Shown here: positions 15,996 through 24,138 of the stretch, piece after piece | Layout of the letters: each line of letters starts with the position of its first letter | Numbering within the stretch: the stretch's first letter is position 1 | NCBI GenBank assembly: GCA_023423415.1 | Contig: JAFAFP010000103.1 | Span: 1-31,924, forward strand | Length of the DNA stretch: 31,924 bases | Direction: 5' to 3' | Origin: Pseudomonadota bacterium | GTDB taxonomy: Bacteria; Pseudomonadota; Alphaproteobacteria; Rhizobiales; Xanthobacteraceae | Notes under the pieces: generated by a model | The model's input: the letters and a program-made list of their open reading frames with translations, nothing else | Told to the model about the DNA's origin: nothing | The model's database searches: none | Made by a program: the position numbers and the translations under genes

Positions 15996-17759
15996 TCACC
16001 CCATCATCTTCCGCAGCCACAGCCGTGCGTCATGCCACCACGGCTTCGCCTCTTCCTCGGCCAGTTGCAATCCAACCGTGACCACACGGTCATCGCGGAC
16101 GCGATGCGCGACCAATGCGACGTCGCCAACCCGAACGCTGTCGCCTGGATTCGGTGGACGGCCCCGTTTGCTGAACAAATCAGACACTGTGAGTGCCTGC
16201 TGATCGGGCGGCACCGTCAGTCCATAGATTTCCGCCAGAGCGCCAAGCGTCGCATCACCGCTGACAAAGAAATCACCCAGCAGTTGCGGATCGGGCGACG
16301 ATGGCGGCGGCAGATCGGCAAAGAAGCGATCGAGGGCTGAAGCTTTTCCCTGCGGCGCCAACAGATAGACGTGATCGCCTTCATGCAGACCACGCGCCTC
16401 TTCCGGAGTCATCACTTTTTCATCGCGGACCACCAACGCGATTTTCGCCCAGGGCGGGATAATGCCGCCGCGCAAATATGGGCTGCCGGACGTCACCTGA
16501 TAGCCGACCAGTTCCTGCGCAAGCTGACCAGGCAGATCGAGTTCGATGCGCGGCTGAAACACCTCGGGCCGCTTCTTGGCAATGCGAAGCCAACGTGCCG
16601 CCGGCGCAATGGTCCAGCCCTGCACCAGCAGCGACACCAGAACAACGATGAAGCCAACATCGAAGTAGATCTGCGCGTTCGGCAGGCCGACCAAAAGTGG
16701 CACCGATGCCAGAAAGAAACCAACCGCACCGCGAAGACCAACCCAGGAAATGAACAGCTTTTCTCGCAAAGTGAATCCAAACGGCCAAAGCGCGAGAAAA
16801 ACGGCAGCCGGACGCGCCACTAGCATCAGCACCAAGGCAACCCCCAGCGCCGGCAGAATCCGATCGGGCAGACTGGCTGGCCAGGCGAGCAGTCCGAACA
16901 TCACGAACATCGCGATCTGCGCCAGCCAGGTGGTGGCATCGAGAAAGGTGACAATGGTGGTCCGTGCCCGCAGCGCGCGATTGCCGACGATCAGTCCGGC
17001 AAGATAGACGGCGAGGAACCCCGATGCGTGAATCGACTGGCACAAGCCGAATGTGACGACGGCCGCGGTGGTTACGAAGGGCGCGTGCAGACCTTGCGGC
17101 AACTCCACGCGATTGAGGACCAGCACAATCGCCGCACCGCCAGCTACTCCAATCGCCGTGCCGAGCGCCGCTTCACGAACCAGCACCAGTACGATTTCAA
17201 TCGCCGGCTTCTGGCCCTGAAGCAGGATTTCCACCAGTACGATGGTCAGGAACACGGCAAAGGGATCGTTGGTGCCGGATTCCACTTCGATGGTTGCCGC
17301 CACCCGCGGACGAAGGCGCAGGCCGCGAGCATGCATCAGGAAGAACACGGCGGCCGCATCGGTCGAGGCCACCGCTGCTCCAAGCAACAGCCCCTCTCCC
17401 CAGTTCAGATCGAAAAAATAGACGGCGGCAGGGGTCACAAGCGCCGAGGTCACCAGCACGCCGACCGTCGCCAGCGTTCCGGCGGGCGCAAGCACGCTTT
17501 GAAAGGTGGCGAACCGTGTCCGCAGACCACCGTCGAACAGGATCAATGCCAGCGCCACCGAGCCGACCGTAAAAGCCAGCTTGACGTCGTTGAACGGAAT
17601 TCCGCCGGGGCCGGACTCGCCCGCCAGCATGCCGACAATGATGAAGATCAGCAGCAGCGGTGCGCCGAAGCGGAGCGCGACCAGGCTCGACAGGATGCCC
17701 GCCATCGCCAGCAGGGCCCCAAGCAAAATCAAGATATTGATGTTATCGAGCGCGCCCAT
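15996..17759 (-). CDS. NhaP2/CvrA-type K+(Na+)/H+ antiporter
   Basis: The protein has 587 aa from the ATG at 17759. A frame reaching 17915 would overlap the upstream antiporter gene and encodes Pro/Arg-rich, unlikely sequence. Residues 1-400 are a CPA1 Na+/H+ exchanger core of about 12 helices, with the acidic AVASTDAAAVFFLM helix and a GTNDPFAVFL segment carrying candidate ion-binding Asp residues. A TrkA-C/RCK-C-like domain follows (about 430-500, SPYLRGGIIPPWAKIALVVR), then a CorC/HlyC-associated domain at the end (about 505-580). This three-part layout is that of NhaP2 (E. coli CvrA/YcgO). The likely role is cytoplasmic K+/pH homeostasis. It lies 91 bp downstream of the KefB-type gene on the same strand. 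Confidence 0.93.
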   Translation of the reverse strand: MGALDNINILILLGALLAMAGILSSLVALRFGAPLLLIFIIVGMLAGESGPGGIPFNDVKLAFTVGSVALALILFDGGLRTRFATFQSVLAPAGTLATVGVLVTSALVTPAAVYFFDLNWGEGLLLGAAVASTDAAAVFFLMHARGLRLRPRVAATIEVESGTNDPFAVFLTIVLVEILLQGQKPAIEIVLVLVREAALGTAIGVAGGAAIVLVLNRVELPQGLHAPFVTTAAVVTFGLCQSIHASGFLAVYLAGLIVGNRALRARTTIVTFLDATTWLAQIAMFVMFGLLAWPASLPDRILPALGVALVLMLVARPAAVFLALWPFGFTLREKLFISWVGLRGAVGFFLASVPLLVGLPNAQIYFDVGFIVVLVSLLVQGWTIAPAARWLRIAKKRPEVFQPRIELDLPGQLAQELVGYQVTSGSPYLRGGIIPPWAKIALVVRDEKVMTPEEARGLHEGDHVYLLAPQGKASALDRFFADLPPPSSPDPQLLGDFFVSGDATLGALAEIYGLTVPPDQQALTVSDLFSKRGRPPNPGDSVRVGDVALVAHRVRDDRVVTVGLQLAEEEAKPWWHDARLWLRKMMG

Positions 17760-17850
17760 GGTGTCCGTTCCATGCCAATTGGAAGGACAGAACGGCGGTC
17801 CGGCAACGGAAATCGGCGGCGGCGGGACGATTATTTTCGCCGCATGACCC

Positions 17851-19605
17851 TCACGGCATCCACCCCGTCGGCCCAGCCCTATCGGCTGGTGAGACGTCCT
17901 CTCTGCGCTCAACAATCTGAGGCTTGACCGGGGCCAACTGCGGCGGCAAGCCGGCGATCATGGCCTTCGCGATCTCATGTTCGCCCATCACCACTTCGGT
18001 GGCGCCATGCTTCAAGAGGTGCGCCGTCTCTTCCTCGGAATGCGAACGGGCGATGATCTTCAATGCCGGATTGGCCTTGCGGCCGAGTTCCACGGCGTAG
18101 CCACCCTCGAACGCATCCGGGACGGCCACCAACAGACAGCGCGCGAAGCTCAGATTTGCGGCGGCTATAACGTCTCTATCGGTGACATTGCCGGTGATGG
18201 TTTCGACCCCCTGCGCCTTAAGAGGCGCAAGCACGTTGGACGAGGTGTCGATTACCAGCAATGGCGTTTTCGTTTCAAGAAGCTCACGGCCGACAAAACG
18301 GCCGACACGACCATAACCGATAAGCACAACATGATCGCGAAGCGTGCTCACCGGGATCGGCTCGCGCGTTGCACGTTTCTTGTCCTCGGTCTTGTCCGGC
18401 TCGACTGCCGGACCCGACTTCGCCAGATAACGATCGACCAGTGCGAAAAAGACGGGGTTGAGCAGGATCGACAGGATCGAGCCCGCCAGGATCAGATCGC
18501 GGCCGCGGTCAGGCAACAACGCAAGGCTGACACCAAGCCCGGCCAGGATAAAGGAGAATTCGCCGATCTGCGCGAGACTCGCCGAGATCGTAAGGGCGGT
18601 CGGCGCGGGATACTTGAAAAGCCGCACGATCCAGTACGCCGCGACCGACTTGCCGACCAGGATGATCAACAGCGTCGCCAGGACAGGAAGCGGATCGCGC
18701 CACAGGATCGCCGGATCGAACAACATGCCGACCGAGACGAAGAACAGCACAGCGAAGGCATCGCGCAGCGGCAATGTTTCCTGTGCGGCGCGCTGGCTGA
18801 GTTGGGATTCGGCGAGGATCATGCCGGCGAAGAAGGCACCAAGCGCGAAGGACACGTCGAAAACCGTCGCAGCGCCGAATGCAAAGCCAAGCGCGATAGC
18901 CAACACGGCCAGCCGGAACAGTTCGCGCGAACCGGTATGCGCGACATAGTGCAGGATCCAGGGAATGATGCGCTTCCCGAGAACCAGCATTACGAGAACA
19001 AAGCCCGCCACCTTGGCGAGCGTGACGCCGAGCGGCCACAGGAAGGTCTCGTAAGTGTAGGACTGGGCCGCGCTGTTCTTGATTGCATCGGCCATCACCG
19101 GCAGCATGACCAGCGCCAGCACCATCGCGATGTCTTCGACGATCAGCCAGCCGACAGCGATCCGACCCCGCTCGGTCTCGATCAGACGACGCTCCTGGAG
19201 GGCGCGGAGCAGCACCACGGTCGAAGCAACCGACAAAGCCAGACCAAAGACGATGCCCGCGGCGAGCGACCAGCCGAGCAGATAGGCGAGGCCCATCCCA
19301 AGCAGAGTGGCGACGCCGATCTGCGCGATCGCACCCGGGATCGCAATGCCCTTCACCCTGAGCAGGTCATCAAGCGAGAAATGCAGGCCAACGCCGAACA
19401 TCAGCAGGATGACGCCAATCTCGGCGAGCTGATTGGCGATATGCTGATCGGCCACATATCCCGGGGTGAACGGCCCCATGATGATGCCGGCGACCAAATA
19501 GCCGACCAGCGGCGATACGCGAAAACGCTGGACGATCACGCCCAGACCAAAGGCCAGCACGAGCCCAACCACAACGGTGGAAATCAGCGGCGTATCATGA
19601 TGCAT
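17851..19605 (-). CDS. KefB/YbaL-type cation:proton antiporter with TrkA-N domain
   Basis: The protein has 584 aa. Residues 1-395 form a CPA2 antiporter core of about 12-13 helices, with VGYLVAGIIMGP near the N-terminus and GFGAATVFDVSFALGAFFAGM-like residues mid-protein (the Asp in VFDVSFALG is a candidate ion-site residue). A charged linker at about 400-420 leads to a Rossmann TrkA-N (RCK) domain beginning HVVLIGYGRVGRFVG, which binds nucleotide. The overall layout matches YbaL/KesB/KefC-like proteins. No KefF/KefG partner gene is seen, and no glutathione-binding motif could be confirmed. It is the first of two tandem antiporters on the minus strand. Confidence 0.93.
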   Translation of the reverse strand: MHHDTPLISTVVVGLVLAFGLGVIVQRFRVSPLVGYLVAGIIMGPFTPGYVADQHIANQLAEIGVILLMFGVGLHFSLDDLLRVKGIAIPGAIAQIGVATLLGMGLAYLLGWSLAAGIVFGLALSVASTVVLLRALQERRLIETERGRIAVGWLIVEDIAMVLALVMLPVMADAIKNSAAQSYTYETFLWPLGVTLAKVAGFVLVMLVLGKRIIPWILHYVAHTGSRELFRLAVLAIALGFAFGAATVFDVSFALGAFFAGMILAESQLSQRAAQETLPLRDAFAVLFFVSVGMLFDPAILWRDPLPVLATLLIILVGKSVAAYWIVRLFKYPAPTALTISASLAQIGEFSFILAGLGVSLALLPDRGRDLILAGSILSILLNPVFFALVDRYLAKSGPAVEPDKTEDKKRATREPIPVSTLRDHVVLIGYGRVGRFVGRELLETKTPLLVIDTSSNVLAPLKAQGVETITGNVTDRDVIAAANLSFARCLLVAVPDAFEGGYAVELGRKANPALKIIARSHSEEETAHLLKHGATEVVMGEHEIAKAMIAGLPPQLAPVKPQIVERREDVSPADRAGPTGWMP

Positions 19606-19675
19606 GATCCTGTCTTAGCCGCTGATTTCGCGCATGACGAGTCGGCGCGACGATGCGTAGCAAGCCGGAAGGGGG

Positions 19676-20611
19676 CTAAAACGCGACCTTGTCGCCGCCC
19701 TTGAGCGAGAGGATTTCGCGCGCCTCGTCGGGTCCGGCGATCCCCAGCCCGAGACCTTCCAGGATCTTGCGAACTTGCGTCACCTGCTGGGCATTGGACG
19801 TCGCAAGCTGGCCCGGCCCGACCCAAAGCGAATCCTCAAGGCCGACACGGACGTTACCGCCCATGGCCGCGGCGATGGCCGCTACCTTCATCTGGTTGGC
19901 GCCAGCGCCGAGCACCGACCAATGGTAATTGTCGCCGAGCAGCCTGTCCGCCGTCCGTTTCATCTGCATGACATCCTCCGGATGGCCCCCGATGCCGCCG
20001 AGGATGCCGAACACCGACTGCACAAACAACGGCGGCTTCACCAGCCCGCGGTCAAGGAAATGCTTGAGCGTATAGAGATGGCCGATGTCGTAGCACTCGA
20101 TCTCGAAGCGCGTGCCATTGTCGGCGCAGGTGGTGAGGATGTACTCGATGTCGGCGAAGGTATTCTTGAACATCCCCTTCTTCGATCCTTCGAGATACGG
20201 CTCCTCCCAGTCGTGCTTGAACTGGCCCTTGTAGCGCGGGATCATCGGATAGAGCCCGAAATTCATCGTGCCCATATTGAGCGAGGCGACTTCCGGCTTG
20301 AAGGTCGCGGCCGGGCGTACGCGCTCTTCCGCCGTCATCGTCGGCGCTCCGCCAGTGGTAATATTCACCACAACGTTGGAGCGTTGCTTGATCACTTTGA
20401 GAAAGGGGGCGAACGCTTCGGGGCTTTGATCGGGCCGACCGTCCTTCGGATCGCGCGCATGCAGGTGCACGATGGCAGCCCCCGCCTCCGCCGCACCGAT
20501 CGCCGCATCGGCGATCTCCTCCGCCGTAACCGGCAGATGCGACGACATCGATGGCGTATGGATCGAGCCGGTGACCGCGCAGGTGATGATGACTTTACGG
20601 GCTTTCGCCAT
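19676..20611 (-). CDS. BKACE (DUF849) beta-keto acid cleavage enzyme
   Basis: The protein has 311 aa. It has the TIM-barrel, zinc-dependent pattern of 3-keto-5-aminohexanoate cleavage enzymes: N-terminal VIITCAVTGS, zinc ligands His49 and His51 in IVHLHARD, a TTGG phosphate/acyl-CoA loop near 85-88, and the third ligand Glu259 in VRVGLEDSLW. The family condenses a beta-keto acid with acetyl-CoA to give acetoacetate plus a new CoA ester; substrates include 3-keto-5-aminohexanoate, dehydrocarnitine and others. Specificity cannot be read by eye. It lies 74 bp downstream of the kynureninase-like gene on the same strand, hinting at a shared pathway. No CoA transferase is nearby. Confidence 0.93.
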   Translation of the reverse strand: MAKARKVIITCAVTGSIHTPSMSSHLPVTAEEIADAAIGAAEAGAAIVHLHARDPKDGRPDQSPEAFAPFLKVIKQRSNVVVNITTGGAPTMTAEERVRPAATFKPEVASLNMGTMNFGLYPMIPRYKGQFKHDWEEPYLEGSKKGMFKNTFADIEYILTTCADNGTRFEIECYDIGHLYTLKHFLDRGLVKPPLFVQSVFGILGGIGGHPEDVMQMKRTADRLLGDNYHWSVLGAGANQMKVAAIAAAMGGNVRVGLEDSLWVGPGQLATSNAQQVTQVRKILEGLGLGIAGPDEAREILSLKGGDKVAF

Positions 20612-20685
20612 GTTTCAACCCCAGGGTATTTTCTTGACTATGAATCGCCGGGATTGAGCACGCTGAAAGATGCGTTCGTCAAGCA

Positions 20686-21873
20686 TCAAACCGTACGCAA
20701 GCGACGCAGCAATCGGTTAACATCATCCGCATTGTGGTACAGACCAAAGCCAACGCGCAGCCGCGTGTCGCGAACATCGACCACGATGTTGTTCTTCTTC
20801 AACCGCGCCTGCCATTGCGCTGCGTCGGAATGATCGAAGGTGAGAAAGTTTCCGCGCGACATTTCGTTCGCCGGAACGACGAGATGCGCGGGATCGAACA
20901 GACCAAAAGGGGTCTTGATCAGTTCACCGAGAAAGATCTCCTGCAGCGCAATCACATGCGCATGGATTTTTCCGGCATCCAGATCATGTGCGGCGAACCA
21001 TTTCAGCATCGCACGCATGCGATAAAGCCCGCTCGGATCAAAGGTCGATCCCATGAAGCGTTGACCGTCCGTCGAATAACGCACCCGATCCTGCGGACCG
21101 GCCAGCGTTGCAAAGCTTGCGTACCACCCCGTGTTGCGTGGGCGCGGCGCAAAGCCCGGTGGACAATGCAAGAAGCAGGTGCCCTCACCCGCCATCGCGT
21201 ATTTATAGCCACCCGCAAGATAGAACACGCGATCGGCGATGCGCGAGATATCGACCGGCCGCGCCAGAAACGCATGATAGCCATCGACCACCACAAGGCG
21301 TTCCGGCGCCGCTATGGCCGCGACGAGGGAATCGAGGTCCGGCAACGCATAGCCGGAGTTGAAGAACACCTGACTGAAGAACACCATATCGGGCGACTTT
21401 GCCCGCACCATGTCGATCAGTCGTGCCGGCAATGTTGCGAATGGTTCGGTCGGCACCGCAACAAGATCGATCAAGTTATCTTCAGCGAGTCTCTCGGTCT
21501 GCCGCTTGAAACTGTGAAACTCGCTGTCCGTCGTCACGATCACCGGACGGCGGTCGCAGGGCAAAGCCGACAGCAACCGATTGACCAGTTCGTGCGTGTT
21601 GGGCGCCGGGACAAGAGTCGTCGGATCGGGCAAACGCAGATGGTGCGCAATGCCATTGGCGACCGCCGGCCACACCTCGCCAAGCACATGCGACCACTTC
21701 TCGTCCACGAGGCGCGCCGTATCCTCCCAAACCTCGCGTTGCGCGTCACGCGTCACATCCGGCCAGTAAGCGTGGCTATGTGCGGCGAAATGCAACCGGT
21801 CCGGGTCGGCTCCCCGAAAGTGGGAAAACTCTGCCGCCAGGTCGAGCGGATTGACTGAATTACGAACCGACAT
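20686..21873 (-). CDS. Kynureninase-like PLP-dependent enzyme (aminotransferase class V)
   Basis: The protein has 395 aa from the ATG at 21873, which has GGAG 6 nt upstream. It is a fold-type I PLP enzyme: FHSFKRQTERLAE region near 119-131, Asp197 and His200 in VVVDGYHAF, where Asp holds the pyridine nitrogen, and the Schiff-base Lys224 in AGGYKYAMAGEG, which resembles the YKY context of kynureninases. Kynureninase hydrolyses L-kynurenine to anthranilate and L-alanine. The divergent neighbour is tryptophan 2,3-dioxygenase, which supports that role. The segments around residues 245-275 look unlike the kynureninases I remember, so a related class V lyase is possible. I therefore do not assign kynU. 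Confidence 0.82.
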   Translation of the reverse strand: MSVRNSVNPLDLAAEFSHFRGADPDRLHFAAHSHAYWPDVTRDAQREVWEDTARLVDEKWSHVLGEVWPAVANGIAHHLRLPDPTTLVPAPNTHELVNRLLSALPCDRRPVIVTTDSEFHSFKRQTERLAEDNLIDLVAVPTEPFATLPARLIDMVRAKSPDMVFFSQVFFNSGYALPDLDSLVAAIAAPERLVVVDGYHAFLARPVDISRIADRVFYLAGGYKYAMAGEGTCFLHCPPGFAPRPRNTGWYASFATLAGPQDRVRYSTDGQRFMGSTFDPSGLYRMRAMLKWFAAHDLDAGKIHAHVIALQEIFLGELIKTPFGLFDPAHLVVPANEMSRGNFLTFDHSDAAQWQARLKKNNIVVDVRDTRLRVGFGLYHNADDVNRLLRRLRTV

Positions 21874-21950
21874 GGTTGCTCCAAACGCGTTATTGCGCCT
21901 ATGGCATGACACACTAAACTGAACATTCAAACCACTTAGAAGGCAGCCCC

Positions 21951-22799
21951 GTGTCCGCGAAAGATGCAACACCCGAAAGCCGTATCGGCGACGACATTCA
22001 CGTCGATCTCGCCGGCCGCATGACCTATGGCGATTATCTTCAGCTCGATACGCTGCTGGCCGCCAAGAAGCCGCTGACGGATAAACACGACGAGCATCTG
22101 TTCATCAGCATCCATCACGTTCAGGAATTGTGGCTGAACCTGATGGCGCATGAGCTGAATGCGGCCATCGACTTCATCAAACGCGATGAATTGCCGCCGG
22201 CCTTCAAATCGATGGCGCGGATGACCCGCATTCTCGAGCAGATGATTTCGGCCTGGAACGTGCTGTCGACCATGACGCCATCCGATTATCTGGAGTTTCG
22301 AAGCGCGCTGGGTCAGTCGTCAGGCTTCCAGTCGTTCCAGTATCGGATGGTGGAATTCCGGCTCGGTGCGAAAGATCCGAAAATGCTGCTGCCGCACCGG
22401 CACAACACCGAAAATTATGAACGCCTGAAGGCAGCGCTGGAAGCGCCGGGCCTCTACGACGTCAGCCTGATGCTGCTGAAGCGCCGCGGCTTTGCAATCC
22501 CCGACGATGTCGTGAAACGCGATTTCTCCGTGCGCCATGTGTTCAGCGATGCGGTTCGCGATGCCTGGCTGCAGGTCTATCGCAACTCGAAAGAGAATTT
22601 CGAGGTTTACGAACTCGCCGAGGAACTGGTTGACCTCGAGGACTGGTTCCAGCAATGGCGCTTCCGGCATATGAAGACGGTTGAGCGAATCATCGGCTTC
22701 AAGCGCGGAACTGGCGGTTCCAGCGGTGTCGCGTTCCTGAAATCGGCGCTGGATCATTCGTTCTTCCCGGAACTCTGGGCGGTGCGCACCGAACTGTAG
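21951..22799 (+). CDS. kynA: Tryptophan 2,3-dioxygenase
   Basis: The protein has 282 aa and starts at a GTG at 21951 preceded by AAGG. Residues align, even in numbering, with the Xanthomonas enzyme: His55 in FISIHHVQELW (substrate), Tyr113 and Arg117 in SDYLEFRSALG (substrate carboxylate), and heme-ligand His240 in RFRHMKTVERIIG. It is a cytoplasmic heme enzyme that opens the indole ring of L-Trp with O2 to give N-formylkynurenine, the first step of the kynurenine pathway. It is divergent from the kynureninase-like gene with 77 bp between starts. The formamidase for the second step is not recognised in this window. Confidence 0.97.
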   Translation: MSAKDATPESRIGDDIHVDLAGRMTYGDYLQLDTLLAAKKPLTDKHDEHLFISIHHVQELWLNLMAHELNAAIDFIKRDELPPAFKSMARMTRILEQMISAWNVLSTMTPSDYLEFRSALGQSSGFQSFQYRMVEFRLGAKDPKMLLPHRHNTENYERLKAALEAPGLYDVSLMLLKRRGFAIPDDVVKRDFSVRHVFSDAVRDAWLQVYRNSKENFEVYELAEELVDLEDWFQQWRFRHMKTVERIIGFKRGTGGSSGVAFLKSALDHSFFPELWAVRTEL

Positions 22800-22928
22800 C
22801 GGGGAAGCATCAGGGCATGGTTAAGGTTGCATTTACGATAGATCGCGATTGCCAGATGGCTTAAACCGCCGCAAATCGATCATGGTATTTATGTCGGTTT
22901 AGGGGTTTCGGTGGGGGAAGTTCGGCGT

Positions 22929-24137
22929 ATGCGTTTGCGTGCACGATGGTTGGCGCGCCTGCCGAGGTTGCGGCAGGTGATTGCCCTTGTGGCTTGCGCT
23001 GCGCTGGTATCCGCTTGCGCCACAATCCAGCGCATTCCCTATACCCAACATGAGCAGGAGCTGGCCGTCGTCCCTGGCATCACCGACGCGCGGGTCTGGG
23101 CAGACGATCCGGCGCTGGCAAAGAACAATCCCTTTCTTGATGCGCCCGGGCACGCTCGGCCTGTCGTTCTCGCACTATCGGGCGGCGGAGCCGACGGTGC
23201 TTTCGGCGCAGGCCTGCTGAACGGATGGACCCAACGAGGAGATCGCCCCCAATTCACCATCGTCACCGGGGCGAGCGCGGGCGCTCTGATCGCGCCCTTC
23301 GCCTTTTTGGGTTCAGGTTATGACGAAGTGCTGGGCGCCGTCTTTTCCAGCGGAGAGATGGAGGGATTCCTGCAGTTCCAGGGCCTCCGCGGATTGTTCG
23401 GAACCAGCCTGTTCGAAGCCGCACCATTGCGACAGCTCATCGCCAAATATGTCACGCCGGACGTGATCGCAGCAGTGGCGGACCAGTATCGACGTGGTCG
23501 CAGGCTCTTCATCGTCACGACCAATCTCGACGCACAGCGCACTGCGATCTGGGACATGGGCAGGATCGCCGCCAGCTCCGATCCGCGCGCACCCGGTCTG
23601 TTCCGCGATGTGATCGAAGCTTCCGCCAGCATCCCTGGTATCTTCTCCCCGGTGTTGATCGACGTGGAAGCGCAAGGCAAGCGATTTGCGGAAATGCATG
23701 TCGATGGCGGCATCACCTCGAACGTGCTGGTGGTACCGGAAGCGATGCTGATGTCGAACCGACCGGTGCTGACCGGCGTGCGACCACGCATCTATGTCAT
23801 CCTCAACAGCAAGCTTGGCCCGTACTTCGATGTCGTGCCGGCAAGTACCGTGCGCATCGCCGTGCGCGCATTCGAGACGTCGGTTCGCGCCAACACACGC
23901 AATACACTGCTGGCTTCCTATGAATTCGTCCGGCGGCGCGGATGGGACATAACGCTGGCGGCGATCGACGACAGCTTCCCGTCGCAGACCAGACCCGGTT
24001 TCGACACCGCCTATATGCGTGGGCTATTCGAATTTGGCGTCGAGCAGGGCCGCAGCGGCGCGGCCTGGCGCCGTGGCGCCGGCAACGATGCCCCGACGGC
24101 GGCTCCTCGCCGCGGCCCGCGCGTCGCGTCGCAGTAG
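22929..24137 (+). CDS. Patatin-like phospholipase, predicted lipoprotein
   Basis: The protein has 402 aa from the ATG at 22929, which lies 8 nt after GGGGGAAG; a GTG at 22911 would overlap that ribosome binding site. The N-terminus has basic residues, a hydrophobic core and the lipobox VSAC with Cys30, predicting a lipid-anchored envelope protein. The patatin catalytic elements are all present: oxyanion loop GGGADGAFG (85-93), nucleophile Ser116 in GASAG, and Asp259 in the DGG motif. Its likely activity is acyl-ester hydrolysis of phospholipids or other lipids. The C-terminal 30 residues are Arg/Ala/Pro-rich and probably disordered. It converges on the dehydratase gene with a 1-bp gap. Confidence 0.92.
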   Translation: MRLRARWLARLPRLRQVIALVACAALVSACATIQRIPYTQHEQELAVVPGITDARVWADDPALAKNNPFLDAPGHARPVVLALSGGGADGAFGAGLLNGWTQRGDRPQFTIVTGASAGALIAPFAFLGSGYDEVLGAVFSSGEMEGFLQFQGLRGLFGTSLFEAAPLRQLIAKYVTPDVIAAVADQYRRGRRLFIVTTNLDAQRTAIWDMGRIAASSDPRAPGLFRDVIEASASIPGIFSPVLIDVEAQGKRFAEMHVDGGITSNVLVVPEAMLMSNRPVLTGVRPRIYVILNSKLGPYFDVVPASTVRIAVRAFETSVRANTRNTLLASYEFVRRRGWDITLAAIDDSFPSQTRPGFDTAYMRGLFEFGVEQGRSGAAWRRGAGNDAPTAAPRRGPRVASQ

Positions 24138-24138
24138 G

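Noticed and set aside
17977..19704. 575-aa open frame antisense to the KefB-type antiporter
   Set aside because: The translation is charged and repetitive (many Arg, Gln, Asp), explained by the GC-biased third positions of the real gene on the other strand.
22815..22835. CtrA-like site TTAA-N7-TTTA
   Set aside because: Only 7 of 8 bases match and no other supporting site lies nearby; likely chance in an AT-richer gap.
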